A stretch of 64,000 bases of DNA from Tetracentron sinense (GCA_015143295.1 CM026573.1:7717934-7781933); one strand, 5' to 3'; positions 48,116-61,060 are shown, counted from the stretch's first letter. Translations and numbers: made by a program. Notes: generated by a model not told the origin, from the sequence alone.

Positions 48116-49209
48116 TGTTGGAAAAATACTGTTTTGGAAAAATCTGGGAAAAACAGTTTTTTACAAACTTTGACCCCAAAATATAAGTGGGATCCACAAG
48201 GGTTTTAAGGCGGGTCCAAGTTGATTCGTGTTCTCCTCCATGAGGAGATTAATGTAGTATATTCACTTGTCCAAAACAGTGAAGTGGTGAATGAGAAATT
48301 CATCTCAAAGTGGGCCACTTGAACATATGTTATAAGTTGAAGAATGGTGTAGTTTAATAGTCCCACATTGGAAAACTATTGAAACTGTAGTGTGGTTTAA
48401 ATACCATTACCTTGGAGTAAAGGGTGGGCCCTTGGGGCACCCAAATTTTGCGAAGGAGTGAGCACCTGCTCCAAGGTGGAATCAACACACGCGCGCGCCG
48501 CCGCCCCGACCCATGCCCCGATCCGGCCGGCTGGCTGGCTTGGCTTACTTTGGTTCTAGTGGGCCTTAAGGCCTGACCCCTATATTTATTTTTGCTGGGC
48601 TGGGCCAGAGCCTGTTCAACTTATACAGTTATTTCAACTGCTATTTAATTCCAACTGTCATGTCTGTTGGATTTAAATTTGAAACCCAAGAGACATGACC
48701 ATTCTGGACAGTCTCCTTTGCCTGGTATTTAAGTATTTTATAGTGCATATTTTGGAGTACGAAATTTTAATTCTTCTACTCCCTACCCTCTAATCTCTTC
48801 TGCATATCATCAAGAGAGGTACATTGCATAAGTTTTTGGTTCGCTGGACAAGCAGATTGTTGTGCTTCTTCTGCTTGTGAAAAGATCACTTCATCCTGGG
48901 AGACAGACGTCCGTGGATCAAAAGCACCAGTGTGAGGGACGAAATCTGTCTTAAGGAGAGAGTTACTACTCGACTTGATCTATTGCTCATTTTCAATTCC
49001 TAAACCAGTGAGTTCATTTATTCTGTACTTTTAATTTACTGTTTCCTTAACTGAATATTTAGTTAATCAACTTCAAATTAATATTCTGTACACTGAAAAA
49101 GAAGATTTTATAATTGTACAGTTTAATTTAATTGCTACGTGAATGAAACTTTATTTATTAAAGATTGAGTACAGAATTATTATAATCAAATACTGACTAA
49201 TATCCAACA
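48116..49209 (+). repeat. 5' LTR of the Copia element
   Basis: TGTTGGAAAAAT ... ATATCCAACA, 1094 bp. Likely TATA region TATTTAAGTATTTTATAG near 48728-48745. A GC-rich ACACACGCGCGCGCC tract lies near 48486. Contains GAAATCTGTCTTAAG at 48941-48955, complementary to the putative primer-binding site. Confidence 0.95.
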
Positions 49210-49211
49210 AT

Positions 49212-49226
49212 CTTAAGACAGATTTC
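49212..49226 (+). promoter_or_regulatory. Putative self-complementary primer-binding site
   Basis: CTTAAGACAGATTTC begins 2 bases after the 5' LTR, where a primer-binding site is expected. The usual TGGTATCAGAGC is absent. It is the exact reverse complement of 48941-48955 in the 5' LTR and 54857-54871 in the 3' LTR. Confidence 0.65.
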
Positions 49227-52200
49227 ACAGATTTCTCTCTGTATTCAATCTTTAGTTTACTAAATATACTGGTTTTTGTACTTTTGATTCTGTATACTGT
49301 TTCCAATTCAGAATTCTGTACAACTTATAATCTTCAGAATTCTGTATACCGTTTTAATTTTAGAATTCTATTTACTATTTCTGATTTCAGAATTCTGTAT
49401 AATTCAATAAAATTCTGCATTCTGTAATACAGTATTAACATTTAATTTCTGTATACTGTATATCAGAAATAATGTCTTCTTCAAGTCAATCAGTCATTGC
49501 ACCTACTACTATGCATACTTCTTTGCATCCTACTGTTCCTGTGAATCATGGTGAAAAGCCAGAAAAGTTTAATGGAACAGAGTTTAAAAGATGGCAGCAG
49601 AAAATGCTGTTCTATCTTACAACTCTGTATCTGGCTAGATTTCTCAGAGAAGATGCTCCTGCATTGAAGGAAGGAGAAACTGACAAGCAAGTGGTTGTTG
49701 CTATAGAGGCATGGAAAAATTCTGATTTCCTATGCCGAAACTACATCCTCAATGGATTGGATAATACACTGTATAATGTGTATAGCCCAATCAAAACTGC
49801 AAAGGAACTCTGGGATTCTTTGGACATCAAATATAAGACAGAAGATGCCGGTGCGAAGAAGTTCGTGGTCGGAAAATTTCTGGAAAATGTGATGTCAGAC
49901 TCCAAGACTGTTATCAGTCAAGTCCAGGATCTCCAATTAATTTTGCATGACATTCATGCAGAAAACATGGTTCTTAGTGAATCTTTTCAGGTGGCAGCCA
50001 TGATTGAAAAATTACCCCCGGGCTGGAAAGATTTTAAGAACTATTTGAAGCATAAAAGAAAGGAGATGAAAATGGAGGAACTGATTGTGAGGTTGAGGAT
50101 CGAAGAGGATAACAGGATTTCTGAAAAGAAGACCGGAAAACTTCCATTGGAGTCCAAGGCAAAAACTGTGGAACAGGGAAAAAGGTTGAATGGAAAGAGG
50201 AGACAATTCAATGAAGGCTCCTCAAAAGGATTTAAAGGTGGAGAGAACAAAAGATTCAAATTCACCGGAAAATGCTACATTTGTGATAAACCTGGGCATC
50301 GAGCTAAGGATTGCAAGAGCAAGCGAATAAGCCAAAACAAGAAACCTGCTCAAGCCAACTTCACAGAAATGGACATGGTTTCAAATGGAGTCCATGATAT
50401 GAATTTGTCCACTGTAGTGTCCAAGGTGAACCTCATTGGCAATTCTAAAGAATGGTGGGTGGACACCGGAGCAACTCGCCACATTTGTATTGACAAGAAT
50501 ATGTTTTCTTCTTATCAAGTGGTAGAAAATGGAGAGCAACTTTTTATGGGTAATTCCTCAACTTCCAGAATTGAAGGACAAGGAAAAGTGGTGCTGAAAA
50601 TGACTTCAGGCAAGGAACTTACCCTCAACAATGTGCTCCATGTGTCGGACATCCGGAAGAATTTGGTTTCAGGATCTTTGTTATGTAAGAATGAGTTTAG
50701 ATTAGTATTTGAGTAGGACAAGTTTGTCTTGACTAAAAGTGGTATGTATGTAGGGAAGGGTTATATGAGCGATGGGCTCTTTAAACTTAATGTAATGACT
50801 GTTGTACCTACTAAAATTATGAATAAGAATGCTTCATCTTCTACTTATTTGCTTGAGTCTTCTAATTTATGGCATGGTAGATTAGGACATGCAAATAATG
50901 AGTCTTTACGTAAACTTATACACTTAGGATGTTTGCCTAAATGTAATTTTGATAAAAATCATAAGTGTGAAGTTTGTGTGGAAGCAAAATTAACTAGAAC
51001 TTCATTCCAATCTATTGAAAGGAATTCTGAACCTTTAGATTTAATTCACACAGATATATGTGATTTAAAATTTGTACAAACTAGAGGGGGAAAGAAATAC
51101 TTTATTACTTTCATTGATGATTGCTCTAGATATTGTAAAATATATCTTTTGAGAAGCAATGATGAATCTTTGGATATGTTTAAACAGTACAAAGCCGAAG
51201 TTGAGAATCAACTTAGCAGGAAAATTAAGATTGTAAGAAGTGATAGAGGTGGTGAATATGAAGCACCTTTTGGTGCTTTTTGTTCAGAACATGGTATCAT
51301 ACACCAAACTATAGCACCTTACTCACCTCAGCAAAATGGTATTGCTGAAAGGAAAAATAGAACCTTAAAAGAAATGATGAATGCTATGTTGATTAGTTCG
51401 GGATTACCTCAGAATTTATGGGGGGAAGCAATTCTTTCTGCAAATTATATTTTAAATAAAATACCCCGAAAGGTAATCAATAAAACACCCTATGAAATAT
51501 GGAATGGAAGATCACCTTCTTTCAAATACTTGAAAGTGTGGGGGTGTTTAGCTAAAGTGGCTGTTCCTAGTCCTAAAACGACTAAGATCGGACCTAAAAC
51601 TGTTGATTGCATATTCATTGGTTATGCAAATAATAGTAGTGCATATAGATTCCTGATTCACAAATCTGAAAATCCTGATATGCATGTAAATACTATTATT
51701 GAATCAAGGAATGCATATTTATTTGAAAATGTATTTCCTTGTAAATCTGGACAAAAGACTAGTTCAATTAAAAGAACTAGGGATACTACTATGAGTAGTA
51801 ATAAAGACTTTGAAAGTAATAGTGAAGAACCTAGACTTAGCAAACGTGCTAAAAGTCAAAGTCTTTTGGTCCTGATTTTCTAACATTTTTGTTAGAAAAT
51901 GAGCCTCAAACTTTTAAAGAAGCTATGTCAAGTCCAGAAGCTCATTTATGGAAAGAGGCTGTAAATAGTGAAATTGAATCTATTCTACATAATCACACAT
52001 TGGAGTTAGTTGATCTCCCATCAGGAAGTAAACCTCTTGGATATAAATGGATATTCAAAAGGAAAATGAAAGCAGATGGTTCAATTGACAAATACAAGGC
52101 AAGACTTGTGGTCAAAGGATATAGTCAAAAGGAAGGACTAGATTACTTTGATACATATTCTCCAGTGACGAGAATAACATCAATTCGAATGATATTTGCA

Positions 52201-54026
52201 ATTGCTGCATTAAAAAATTTTGACATTCATCAAATGGATGTCAAGACGGCTTTCTTAAATGGGGATCTGAATGAAGAAATATACATGGAACAACCAGAAG
52301 GGTTTTGTGTTCCAGGACAAGAAAAGAAAGTCTGCAAGCTTGTTAAATCACTTTATGGATTGAAACAAGCACCGAAGCAATGGCACGAAAAATTTGACAA
52401 TGCAATGTTGTCAAATGGATTCAAAATCAATGAGTGTGACAAATATATTTATGTGAAAAACATAGATACAGGATATGTCATAATATGTCTTTATGTGGAT
52501 GACATGCTCATCATAAGGAGTAATGATCAAATGATCAAAACTACTAAAAAATTGTTAAATAAACAATTTGATATGAAAGACATGGGAGTGGCAGATGTAA
52601 TTTTGGGAATGAAAATTACCAAAACATCTGATGGATATGCTTTATCTCAATCACATTATATTGAGAAAGTACTTGAAAAATTTAACAAGTACGATGACCA
52701 TCTAGCAAAGACTCCAATAGATGGAAATATACATTTAGCTAAGAATAATGGTGAAAGCATATCTCAATTGGAGTATTCTAGAATAATAGGAAGCTTGATG
52801 TACGTGATGAACTGTACACGTCCTGATATAGCATACTCCATAAGTAAACTGAGTCGATATACCAGTAATCCAGGAAAAGACCACTGAAAAGCCATAATGC
52901 GGGTACTTCGACATTTAAAGTATACCCAACACTATGTATTATGCTACACTAGATATTCAGCAGTCCTTGAAGGATACTGCGATGCAAATTGGATATCAGA
53001 TACTAAAGACTCAAAATCCACAAGTGGATATGTCTTTACATTGGGGGGTGCAGCAATTTCATGGAAATCTTCTAAGCAAACATGTATAGCACGGTCTACA
53101 ATGGAATCTGAATTCATTGCATTAGACAAAGCTGGAGAAGAAGCAGAATGGCTTCGACAATTCTTAGAAGATATTCCGATGTGGCAAAAACCTATGTCAG
53201 CAATCTGCATACATTGTGACAGTCAATCTGCGATTGGGAGAGCGCAGAATCATATGTATAACGGAAAGTCTCGACACATTCGTCGTATACATAACACCGT
53301 TAGACACTTGCTTTCAAATGAGATAATTTCTTTAGAATACATAAGGTCAAAGGATAATATGGCCGATCCTTTAACTAAAGGATTATCAAGAGAACAAGTG
53401 AGTAACTCATCGAGGGGAATGAGGTTAAAGTCTATAACTTAAGAGTATTCACAATGGCAACCCAACCTAGTTGACTGGAGATCCCAAGATCTAGGTTCAA
53501 AGGGACAACTAAGTTGTGTATGACTCGACCTGATCACTTAAGAGAAAATATTTCTTACCCATTCCTGTTATGAGCAAGTGATGACTGCATCGTGTTAGGA
53601 TTAACTAAGTTATTAATGTTTCTTATATCTTGGAATTCCAAGTGGAGTATAGCAGAATACTTTTAATAAGAATCACCTATGTGAGTGTGAACTGGGCCGG
53701 TTCTATGAGAATTAATTAGACTAAAATTCTCTATAGCACTCATGAAACCAGGATGTGTTCAGGGCCAAAATGAACACAACAATGAGAACTAAACTATGTT
53801 TGGGGACATCATGTGTGTATTCTATTGTCTTGATTTACAATAATGGCTGAACAGTTCAAGACATCATGTTCACTGATTAGCCAGTAAATCCGATAGTCCT
53901 ACACAAGGGAAGGTTCAAGGCCAAAAGCTACCTATCCTATGCAAGATGTCTACTATTATGTATTCTCTCTTTAGTGTTTGCATTTTTTCTATATTCAGTC
54001 CAGGAATTTTCATTCATGTGGGGGAT

Positions 54027-55126
54027 TGTTGGAAAAATACTGTTTTGGAAAAATCTGGGAAAAACAGTTTTTTACAAACTTTGACCCAAAATATAAGTGG
54101 GACCCACAAGGGTTTTAAGGCGGGTCCAAGTTGATTCGTGTTCTCCTCCATGAGGAGATTAATGTAGTATATTCACTTGTCCAAATCAGTGAAGTGGTGA
54201 ATGAGAAATTCATCTCAAAGTGGGCCACTTGAACATATGTTATAAGTTGAAGAATTGTGTAGTTTAATAGTCCCACATTGGAAAACTATTGAAACTATAG
54301 TGTGGTTTAAATACCATTACCTTGGAGTAAAGGGTGGGCCCTTGGGGCACCCAAATTTTGCGAAGGAGTGAGCACTTGCTCCAAGGTGGAATCAACACAC
54401 ACGCGCGCGCCGCCGCCCCAACCCGAGTCCGGTCCGGCCGGCTGGCTGGCTTGGCTTGGCTTACTTTGGTTCTAGTGGGCCTTAAGGCCTGACCCCTATA
54501 TTTATTTTTGCTGGGCTGGGCCAGAGCCTGTTCAACTTATACAGTTATTTCAACAGCTATTTAATTCCAACAGTCATGTCTGTTGGATTTAAATTTGAAA
54601 CTCAAGAGACATGACCATTCTGGACAGTCTCCTTTGCCTGGTATTTAAGTATTTTATAGTGCATATTCTGGAGTACGAAATTTTAATTCTTCTACTCCCT
54701 ACCCTCTAATCTCTTCTGCATATCATCAAGAGAGGTACATTGCATAAGTTTTTGGTTCGCTGGACAAGCAGATTGTTGTGCTTCTTCTGCTTGTGAAAAG
54801 ATCACTTCATCCTGTGAGACAGACGTCCGTGGATCAAAAGCACCAGTGTGAGGGACGAAATCTGTCTTAAGGAGAGAGTTACTACTCGACTTGATCTATT
54901 GCTCCTTTTCAATTCCTAAACCAGTGAGTTCATTTATTCTGTACTTTTAATTTACTGTTTCCTTAACAAAATATTTAGTTAATCAACTTCAAATTAATAT
55001 TCTGTACACTGAAAAAGAATATTTTATAATTGTACAGTTTAATTTAATTGCTACTGTGAATGAAACTTTATTTATTAAAGATTGAGTACAGAATTATTAT
55101 AATCAAATACTGACTAATATCCAACA
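54027..55126 (+). repeat. 3' LTR of the Copia element
   Basis: 1100 bp, same ends as the 5' LTR. It differs by scattered substitutions and small length changes in the GC-rich GCTGGCTTGGCTT tract. Confidence 0.95.
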
Positions 55127-55131
55127 ATTTA

Positions 55132-55457
55132 ATTAATAACTGCATTAATAATGGTTAATCCTAGTACAAAATAACTTGAAAGATACACTGAAGAACTTGA
55201 AGTTAAAACCAAAAAAAAATAGAACTTGAAGTTAAGAGAGAGAAAGAGAGAAGAGGAGATGTGGTGGTGTTTCCTATGACAAGGAGGTGGGGTGGTTAGA
55301 GAGAGAAAAGTGAAAGAGCAGTGATCAGAGGACCCGTGGGTCCTTTACATAAGTTACCATTGTGTCCTCATGTCCTTTTTAACCCTTAATTAATCCTGGT
55401 TAAGTTTAACTAAATTAAAGTTAAGATTTTTATTTTATAAATATTAAGGTTGGATTG
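55132..55457. other. Spacer between Copia element and GSTU copy 4
   Basis: Purine-rich (GAGAGAGAAAGAGAG) and ending in TTAACCCTTAATTAATCC fold-back-type sequence. No GST exon 1 is present. Confidence 0.5.
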
Positions 55458-55932
55458 CTTATAAGGTACGTTCGTCACGCACTAGATATGCTTAAGTACT
55501 GAAAATGAAATGATATATACATCATCCATCTTTCTAATATACTCAACATGGGTGCAGTTGTTTCCTTCTATTCATGATATTGCAGAAGGACAATTAGAAG
55601 GGGAGGCTAAGGAGGCGGCGATCGAGCAAATGAGTGAAGGGTTAATATTCTTGGAGGATGCGTTCCAGAAGTGTAGCAAAGGGAAGGGATGCTTCGGTGG
55701 AGAGAAGATTGGGTACCTTGATATTGCATTGGGATGCTTCTTGGGGTGGATCAAGGTGACCGAGAAGATGGTTGGTATGGAATTAATTGACAAAGCAAAG
55801 ACACCAAGTTTGGTGGGATGGGTGGAGCGGTTTTGTGTGGACAGTTCGGTGAAGGAGGTGATGCCGGAGATTGAGAAACTGGAGGAGTTTGCTAAGTTGA
55901 TTCAAGCCATGCTCAAAGCTTCACCAAAGTAA
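55458..55932 (+). pseudogene. Tau-class GST copy 4: intron and second exon only
   Basis: Homology to the other GSTUs begins abruptly at ATAAG|GTACGTTCG (55461), the last bases of exon 1. The intron runs to 55557, and exon 2 (55558-55932) is fully open for 124 codons (LFPSIHDIAEGQLEGEAKEA ... MLKASPK) with the usual stop. Exon 1, carrying the active-site Ser, is absent just upstream and was not found across the Copia element either. It is the most diverged of the four copies. The open state may reflect recent loss of exon 1 or use as a donor for gene conversion. Classed as a 5'-truncated pseudogene. Confidence 0.85.
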
Positions 55933-56747
55933 AAAATTGCAACCAAGAAAGAGTTTGAGCTTGTTATTTGATAATAAAATGGGCAATACTAGTTAAACTT
56001 TCTTTCATAATCAACTTTTTTTTAATAAGCAAGATATGCGTTATTGTCTGATTAATAACACTTAATAGTACCTCCTATCGAGAGCGTGTGAGCGTTCGTT
56101 GGATTAAGCCCTTGAGATTAGTGCTCCTTGAGATTAGTGCTGGCTGACATAAACAAAGTAAATTAGAAAAAGATTACCTCTGGTGGCTGCCCGAGCTGGG
56201 CGCTCGGGCATCCACAAACCAGTGGGCAGCCGGCTTTTTAAAGGGGAACGATATCAAATGGGAAGAAGTCAAAATCATGGGGAGAAAAGAAAATGAAATG
56301 ACTTCTCCCCTAAATTATCGCCAGCTGCCCAATGGTTTGTGAATGCCCGAGCACCCAACTCGAGCACCCAACAGAGGTAATTTTTTTCCAAGTAAATTAT
56401 CTTAGCCGGTTCCTTTCCTCTCAAATAAGTCTAGCCACTTCTAAGTCGGCTTAGGAGTGTGCAAAAAAATCTCAACCATTCCCCTAATCCCTCCCACTCA
56501 CCTAGTGAAGACAATCAATTGTGAATGATCTCTCCGAGTTCAATCGCACCCATAAGTCAACAAGTCCCTTTTAACCCATATATTAATTATAGTTTAGATT
56601 TAGGATAAAGCTTCTGAGACCCTCTTAAGGCCGAGATCACCAAGATCATGCTCTAAGAGCATGGTCTCGGCCCTAAGAGGGTTTCTGTAGCAAAGTCCTA
56701 GATTAATTAAGGGTTCTGTAACACACACCTCATTATTTTATATTTTA
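55933..56747. other. Spacer with two fold-backs
   Basis: After the GSTU end there is little of the shared 3' flank. It contains the fold-back at 56165-56387 and a hairpin at about 56616-56693 (CCTCTTAAGGCCGAGA...TCTCGGCCCTAAGAGG). No gene. Confidence 0.5.
56165..56387. mobile_element. Fold-back MITE, ~220 bp
   Basis: Arms of about 65 bp: left ATTACCTCTGGTGGCTGCCC, GCTCGGGCATCCACAAACCA; right TGGTTTGTGAATGCCCGAGC, ACCCAACAGAGGTAAT. Target duplication unclear. Confidence 0.7.
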
Positions 56748-57269
56748 CTAGCAGAGACCCGTGCGATGCACGGTAATAATAAAAAATATTTAAAATTAAT
56801 TAATGTTATTTATTTATTTAAATTTTAAGCAATATATTTTAAGAATAGTTCATAAATTTTGTTTTTAATAGTATTAGTTTTTTATTATTTGATATACATT
56901 ATTATTTGTATTCATTAATTAATTAATTTTATAATAATAATTTATTATTATTTTAATAACATTTATAGGAAAATCATAAGTTCCTTAATATTAAACTTAA
57001 ATTAATACACACGAGAGATAAGAGAGACCTCTACAATAGTGGAGATAGATAGGGCTCTAGGATGAGATAGTGGGTCCCAAACCTGTAAGAGTTAGAGATA
57101 AGAGAAGAGTCTACAATAGTGGAGATAGAGAGGGCTCTAGGATGAAATAGTGGATCCCAAATTTGAATGGTGGAAATTAAAGAAAAAAGACACATATCAT
57201 CTCTAAAATAAAACTTATGAGATTAGAGGGATTGAAGTTTGGAGAGCAAAGAGAAAAGTCTTTATATTA
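56748..57269 (-). mobile_element. Helitron remnant, 3' end at 56748
   Basis: Minus-strand end: perfect 6-bp hairpin CCGTGC ATC GCACGG (56759-56773), then GTCTCTGCTAG before T. It probably runs rightward to near the next Helitron. It includes a 79-bp tandem duplication (57016-57173). The 5' end is not resolved. Confidence 0.6.
57016..57173. repeat. 79-bp tandem duplication
   Basis: Units 57016-57094 and 57095-57173 share CTACAATAGTGGAGATAGA and GGGCTCTAGGATGA.ATAGTG. Confidence 0.8.
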
Positions 57270-58872
57270 CTAGCAAACACCTTGTGCGATGCACAGTCCA
57301 AAAATGTAAGATGAAAAAAAATAAAATAACAGGAGGCTATATTTTTTAAAAATTCAAATCTAAGGAAATTACAAAAATGAGTTGGGAAAGTGAATTCATT
57401 AGAACCCCCAAACAAAGCAACTACAAATTTGAAAACAATATACTTAAGTAGGATTTCTAACAAAGTTAACCAGCAAAAAAGGTACAATAATCCTTCACGA
57501 TATATTTGCGGATTTTGGTATTCATTTACATAGTCAATTATCTATGTCGGGCCTTCAAGATTATGCCAGACCAGGGCGTAAATGTGCAACTCAAGTCTAG
57601 CTAATGAAAAACCTCACACATTAGGTTTGGCTATCTCACAACAGCATGCATCAATATAATGAGCCATGGTCCATGTCTCAGTATAAGAGAATTATCAGTA
57701 AATTGTAAGTATAATTATTACAGAAATGTAGCAAAGAGCCAACCACCAACATCTTTATTCAATTGAGCAGAAAATTACTCTAAAAAGTGAGAAAGACACC
57801 TGTAAAGCCTCAAGCGTAGCTTCAGACTCAACTTCTCGTCATGTTTACTGAGACAATTGGGTATTGAAGTTATGGTCTCATCTATTGGTGGTGTGTGTAC
57901 ATCACTGGTTTGTTCCGAAATTAAGTTCTGATGTGTGTAATGGTTGAGATATTCATTTGTTCGCTAACCTAAAACAAATACTGATTAGTAATTATATTAC
58001 TCAAGGTTAAAACTTAACTGTGTTCGCTAACCTATAAGAAATAGTGAAATACTAACCATACTAATAGGGTTGTGGAGTAACCATATATCAATCCAGAAGG
58101 ATAAAAGCTTACTTGGCCAAACTGTGTCGTTTTAAACTTTGAAGGCCTTGTGGGACCCATTCCCTCCCTCAACCCACTGACATGATTTCTAGGTCTATCA
58201 TGGAAATGCAAATACCCGAATCAAAAGAGCACTCTCGCTCCCTCCATTCATTTGCAGAGAAAAAGGTCGGAAAAGAGGGAAAGAAACTCATCGGCATACA
58301 AATAGCATCCACGGGCGCCGCTCAATCTCCCCTGATTTCTTTCTGTTGTTAAGACAAAGATGAGGGTATTGTTTACAATCGATCGTGAATAATAAGTGTC
58401 ATCTGAGTTGGGAAATCACAACCACATTCTAATCTACACAATGCTTTGTGGCTTGTTAATTGAAGAGTATGGAAAATATAGGACTAGCTCTAAGGATTCC
58501 ACCGTCGTCTGAGAGGATTAAAGGAGTTTAATGAGTTGGAGGATTATTAAAGGCCAACATGTGTTTGGTGGGGGAAGGTTACTGTAGAGAATGTAAAGTG
58601 GAGGAAGGGGGAGTTATGAGAAAGAACTCCTTATATTTTGGAAACGTATGCATGGGAGAGAACATGGGTGGGGGAGTTATGAGAGAGAACTCCTACGATT
58701 TTAGAAAAGTTTAGGATATTAATGCATGAGAGAGAATTTTGGAAGGAGAAAAAAGAATGGGTCCCACTTGATGAGATGGCCTCACAGATGAAGAGGATTC
58801 CTACGTGGCATGAATCGGAATACCTATGTGGCATCTATAGAAACACTCTAATTGTGTTTTATAGTAATAGTA
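57270..58872 (-). mobile_element. Non-autonomous Helitron, ~1.6 kb
   Basis: Minus-strand 3' end: hairpin TGTGC ATC GCACA (57283-57295), then AGGTGTTTGCTAG before T. The 5' end near 58870 reads ACTATTACTATAAAACAC, aligned with the TCTATTATACCAAAACAC end of the next Helitron. No Rep/helicase reading frame is seen. An open frame at 57215-57487 has no recognisable features. Confidence 0.65.
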
Positions 58873-61060
58873 CTAGTAAGAACCCCGTGCGATGCACGAG
58901 AAATGTTAAAAGAAAAAAAAAAATTGAAAAAGTAATATCAACATAATCACAATTATACATAATTTAAAATTAAATACTTATGTGGGTGATGTAAGAAATG
59001 AAACTTATAAATAGGCCATCAATTTGGAGAAGAAGGGGCCTAGAAAAAAAAAACGGCAACCCCTGAAATATTTAGTCTCCTCCTCCCCCTATAGAAACAC
59101 TACATGATCAACTATGGCAACCCCACACATACTTCAATAATGCCAAAACAATCAAAACCTTCAAATCAGCCTCTTCCCCTCTATTACCATCTTTCCCCCC
59201 TGTGTAAAACACTTTTTTCGTTGGGCAAAATTCGACTTGTTTCCAGCTAATTGTGTTTTTCATTCTATTTGTTAAACATGTTGGGTTTGGTATGTGAATA
59301 TGTTAATACCCAAATATTAACTCTACCTAATATTACCATTACGCCCCAAATGGTTGGTACCCGTTTTGGGAGTGTTTGGGTGAAGCTTCTAAGGGTTTGA
59401 GAGTGTGTGTTGTGGTGTAGGGTGTGTGATTTGCTTGCCTTGACTCCAGCTATCGCCTTGTGGTGTAGTTTCCTTAACCAAAAAAAAAAATCATTTGTTA
59501 CCGCCTACCGATACTTATTAGGTAGATAATTTGAAATTTGAAAATAAAAGTTGAATGGATAATCAATAGAGGGGACATCCTTCTTTCATTTGGAGCACAC
59601 CATAAAAGAACGGGATTGATCGAACGGTCATGCATTATGGGATTGTTATCCTCCTATTACATTGATTTCTGATCAAGGGAGACCAAACCTTTTAGTTTAT
59701 GCTATGGTCTCTACTGCCTTAAATATAATTGTATTTTCATACGGGAACAATCACCTCCAGTGATTTTGATAACACAAAAAACAAACATATCATTTAGTAT
59801 GGGAACTCCATCTCCTCTTTCTCTCATGCAACCACATTCAAAGTGAAATTTGTTGATTGTTTTAGAGACTAAAGAAGTGCATTGTTGAATTGGAAGGGTT
59901 GCGATGTTAGTCGAAACTAAATACCCATATCTCCCCCAAAATCTCTTTGAAATTCGGCTCTCATTCAGAGAAAAAATCTTGAATCTCTCCACTTTATTGC
60001 CTACATCCTGAATTTCCTATGTAGTTTCACCATAGATACCCCCATATCTCTCTGCAAAACTCTTCCAAATACATCACATTTCTTAAATTCCCACAAAACT
60101 CCCCAAAACAAAACTATTCTTTGAATATAAACAATAAAATCACTGAGAAACTTATAATCAAACACAAACCATATATAAAAAATATACAAAAATCAGAAAT
60201 CTCCAAAAATTCATGAAAACCCACCAAGAGAGAATCAAAATTTTTCAAAGATTTTTTTTTGCATAATATAGAAAGTGCTATTTGTGATTATCAAATGAAT
60301 TAAGAAGACAAAATAGTCTTCTTAATATATATGGAAGGAATCATCACTCTAATTTGGAGTCTTATCTGTGGCTACAACAATAGATGAAGCTAAGCAACAC
60401 ACAATCTAGCTAGCAAACCTTAAATCCCAATGGATCCCTCTTCACTATCACTTCATTTCTCAATCTTCGACGCTACCACCGGGAAGAACTACATCCATCA
60501 CCATAGACAAATAGATCCTCGCAGATGGAGACTGTAGGTGTTTAAACCATTTTAATCGCCTAAGAGTATGAAATAATAGAGAGGAAGTCTAACACGACTC
60601 TTTATAAATAGACGTGGTGATATCTTAACCGTTGCAACCGGGGTTGTTTTTAAACGACTATCAGAGAGAGGAGAGAGAGTGACATGATAATTGAAAAGCT
60701 TAGTCCTTGGGCCACGTTTCCACCCTCCACACTCTCAAGTCTCAACATTAAAGTTAATATTTATTAAATCTTATTATTTTCAATATACGTTAGCTGTGTA
60801 ACTCTCCACTATAATAATTATTATCTCCCAAATAACCTAATATTGGAGAGAACCGTTACATATTATTTATGGGGATGACTTGAAGATACAGAGAGAGGGT
60901 TTCATGGGAGTGAGGAGAGGGGAGAGAGGTAGGTCCCACTTATTTATTATAGCGTGATGATATGGCCTCACAAATGAATAATAGGCTTAGGTGGGATCCA
61001 GAGAAATGATGATTATGTAGCATCCATAAAAACTCACTAACTGTGTTTTGGTATAATAGA
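58873..61060 (-). mobile_element. Non-autonomous Helitron, ~2.2 kb, inserted at the end of the previous one
   Basis: Minus-strand 5' end TCTATTATACCAAAACACAG (ends at 61060, T at 61061). 3' end hairpin CGTGC ATC GCACG (58886-58898), then GGGGTTCTTACTAG (58873), with A at 58872. It contains a possible captured start, MDPSSLSLHFSIFDATTGK, at 60431 on the plus strand, too short to identify, and a purine-rich part at 60650-60930. No autonomous coding. Confidence 0.7.

Larger units (their letters stand above)
48116..55126 (+). mobile_element. Full-length Copia LTR retrotransposon, broken
   Basis: 5' LTR 48116-49209, 3' LTR 54027-55126, 5-bp target duplication ATTTA on both sides (48111-48115; 55127-55131). 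Parts in Copia order: gag (about 49.47-50.4 kb) with zinc knuckle [14 protein letters not shown]; protease ([10 protein letters not shown]); GAG-pre-integrase and integrase (50.8-51.7 kb: LWHGRLGHAN, CEVCVEAK, SDRGGEY, SPQQNGIAERKN); reverse transcriptase (51.9-52.85 kb: YKWIFKRK, MDVKTAFLNG, YVDDM); RNase H (52.9-53.45 kb: [15 protein letters not shown]). The polypurine tract is just before 54027 (GTGGGGGAT). The coding part is broken, with about three breaks. The LTRs differ by roughly two dozen changes by eye (~2%), suggesting insertion about 1-2 million years ago. It separates GSTU copy 4 from copy 3. Confidence 0.97.

Noticed and set aside
56616-56693. Hairpin as a microRNA precursor
   Set aside because: The arms pair well, but one arm has a bulge of about nine bases and the setting is transposon-rich. 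A small fold-back is the simpler reading.
59711-60189. Minus-strand open frames of 62-93 residues
   Set aside because: They lie in a non-autonomous Helitron body, with no motif and AT-rich composition.
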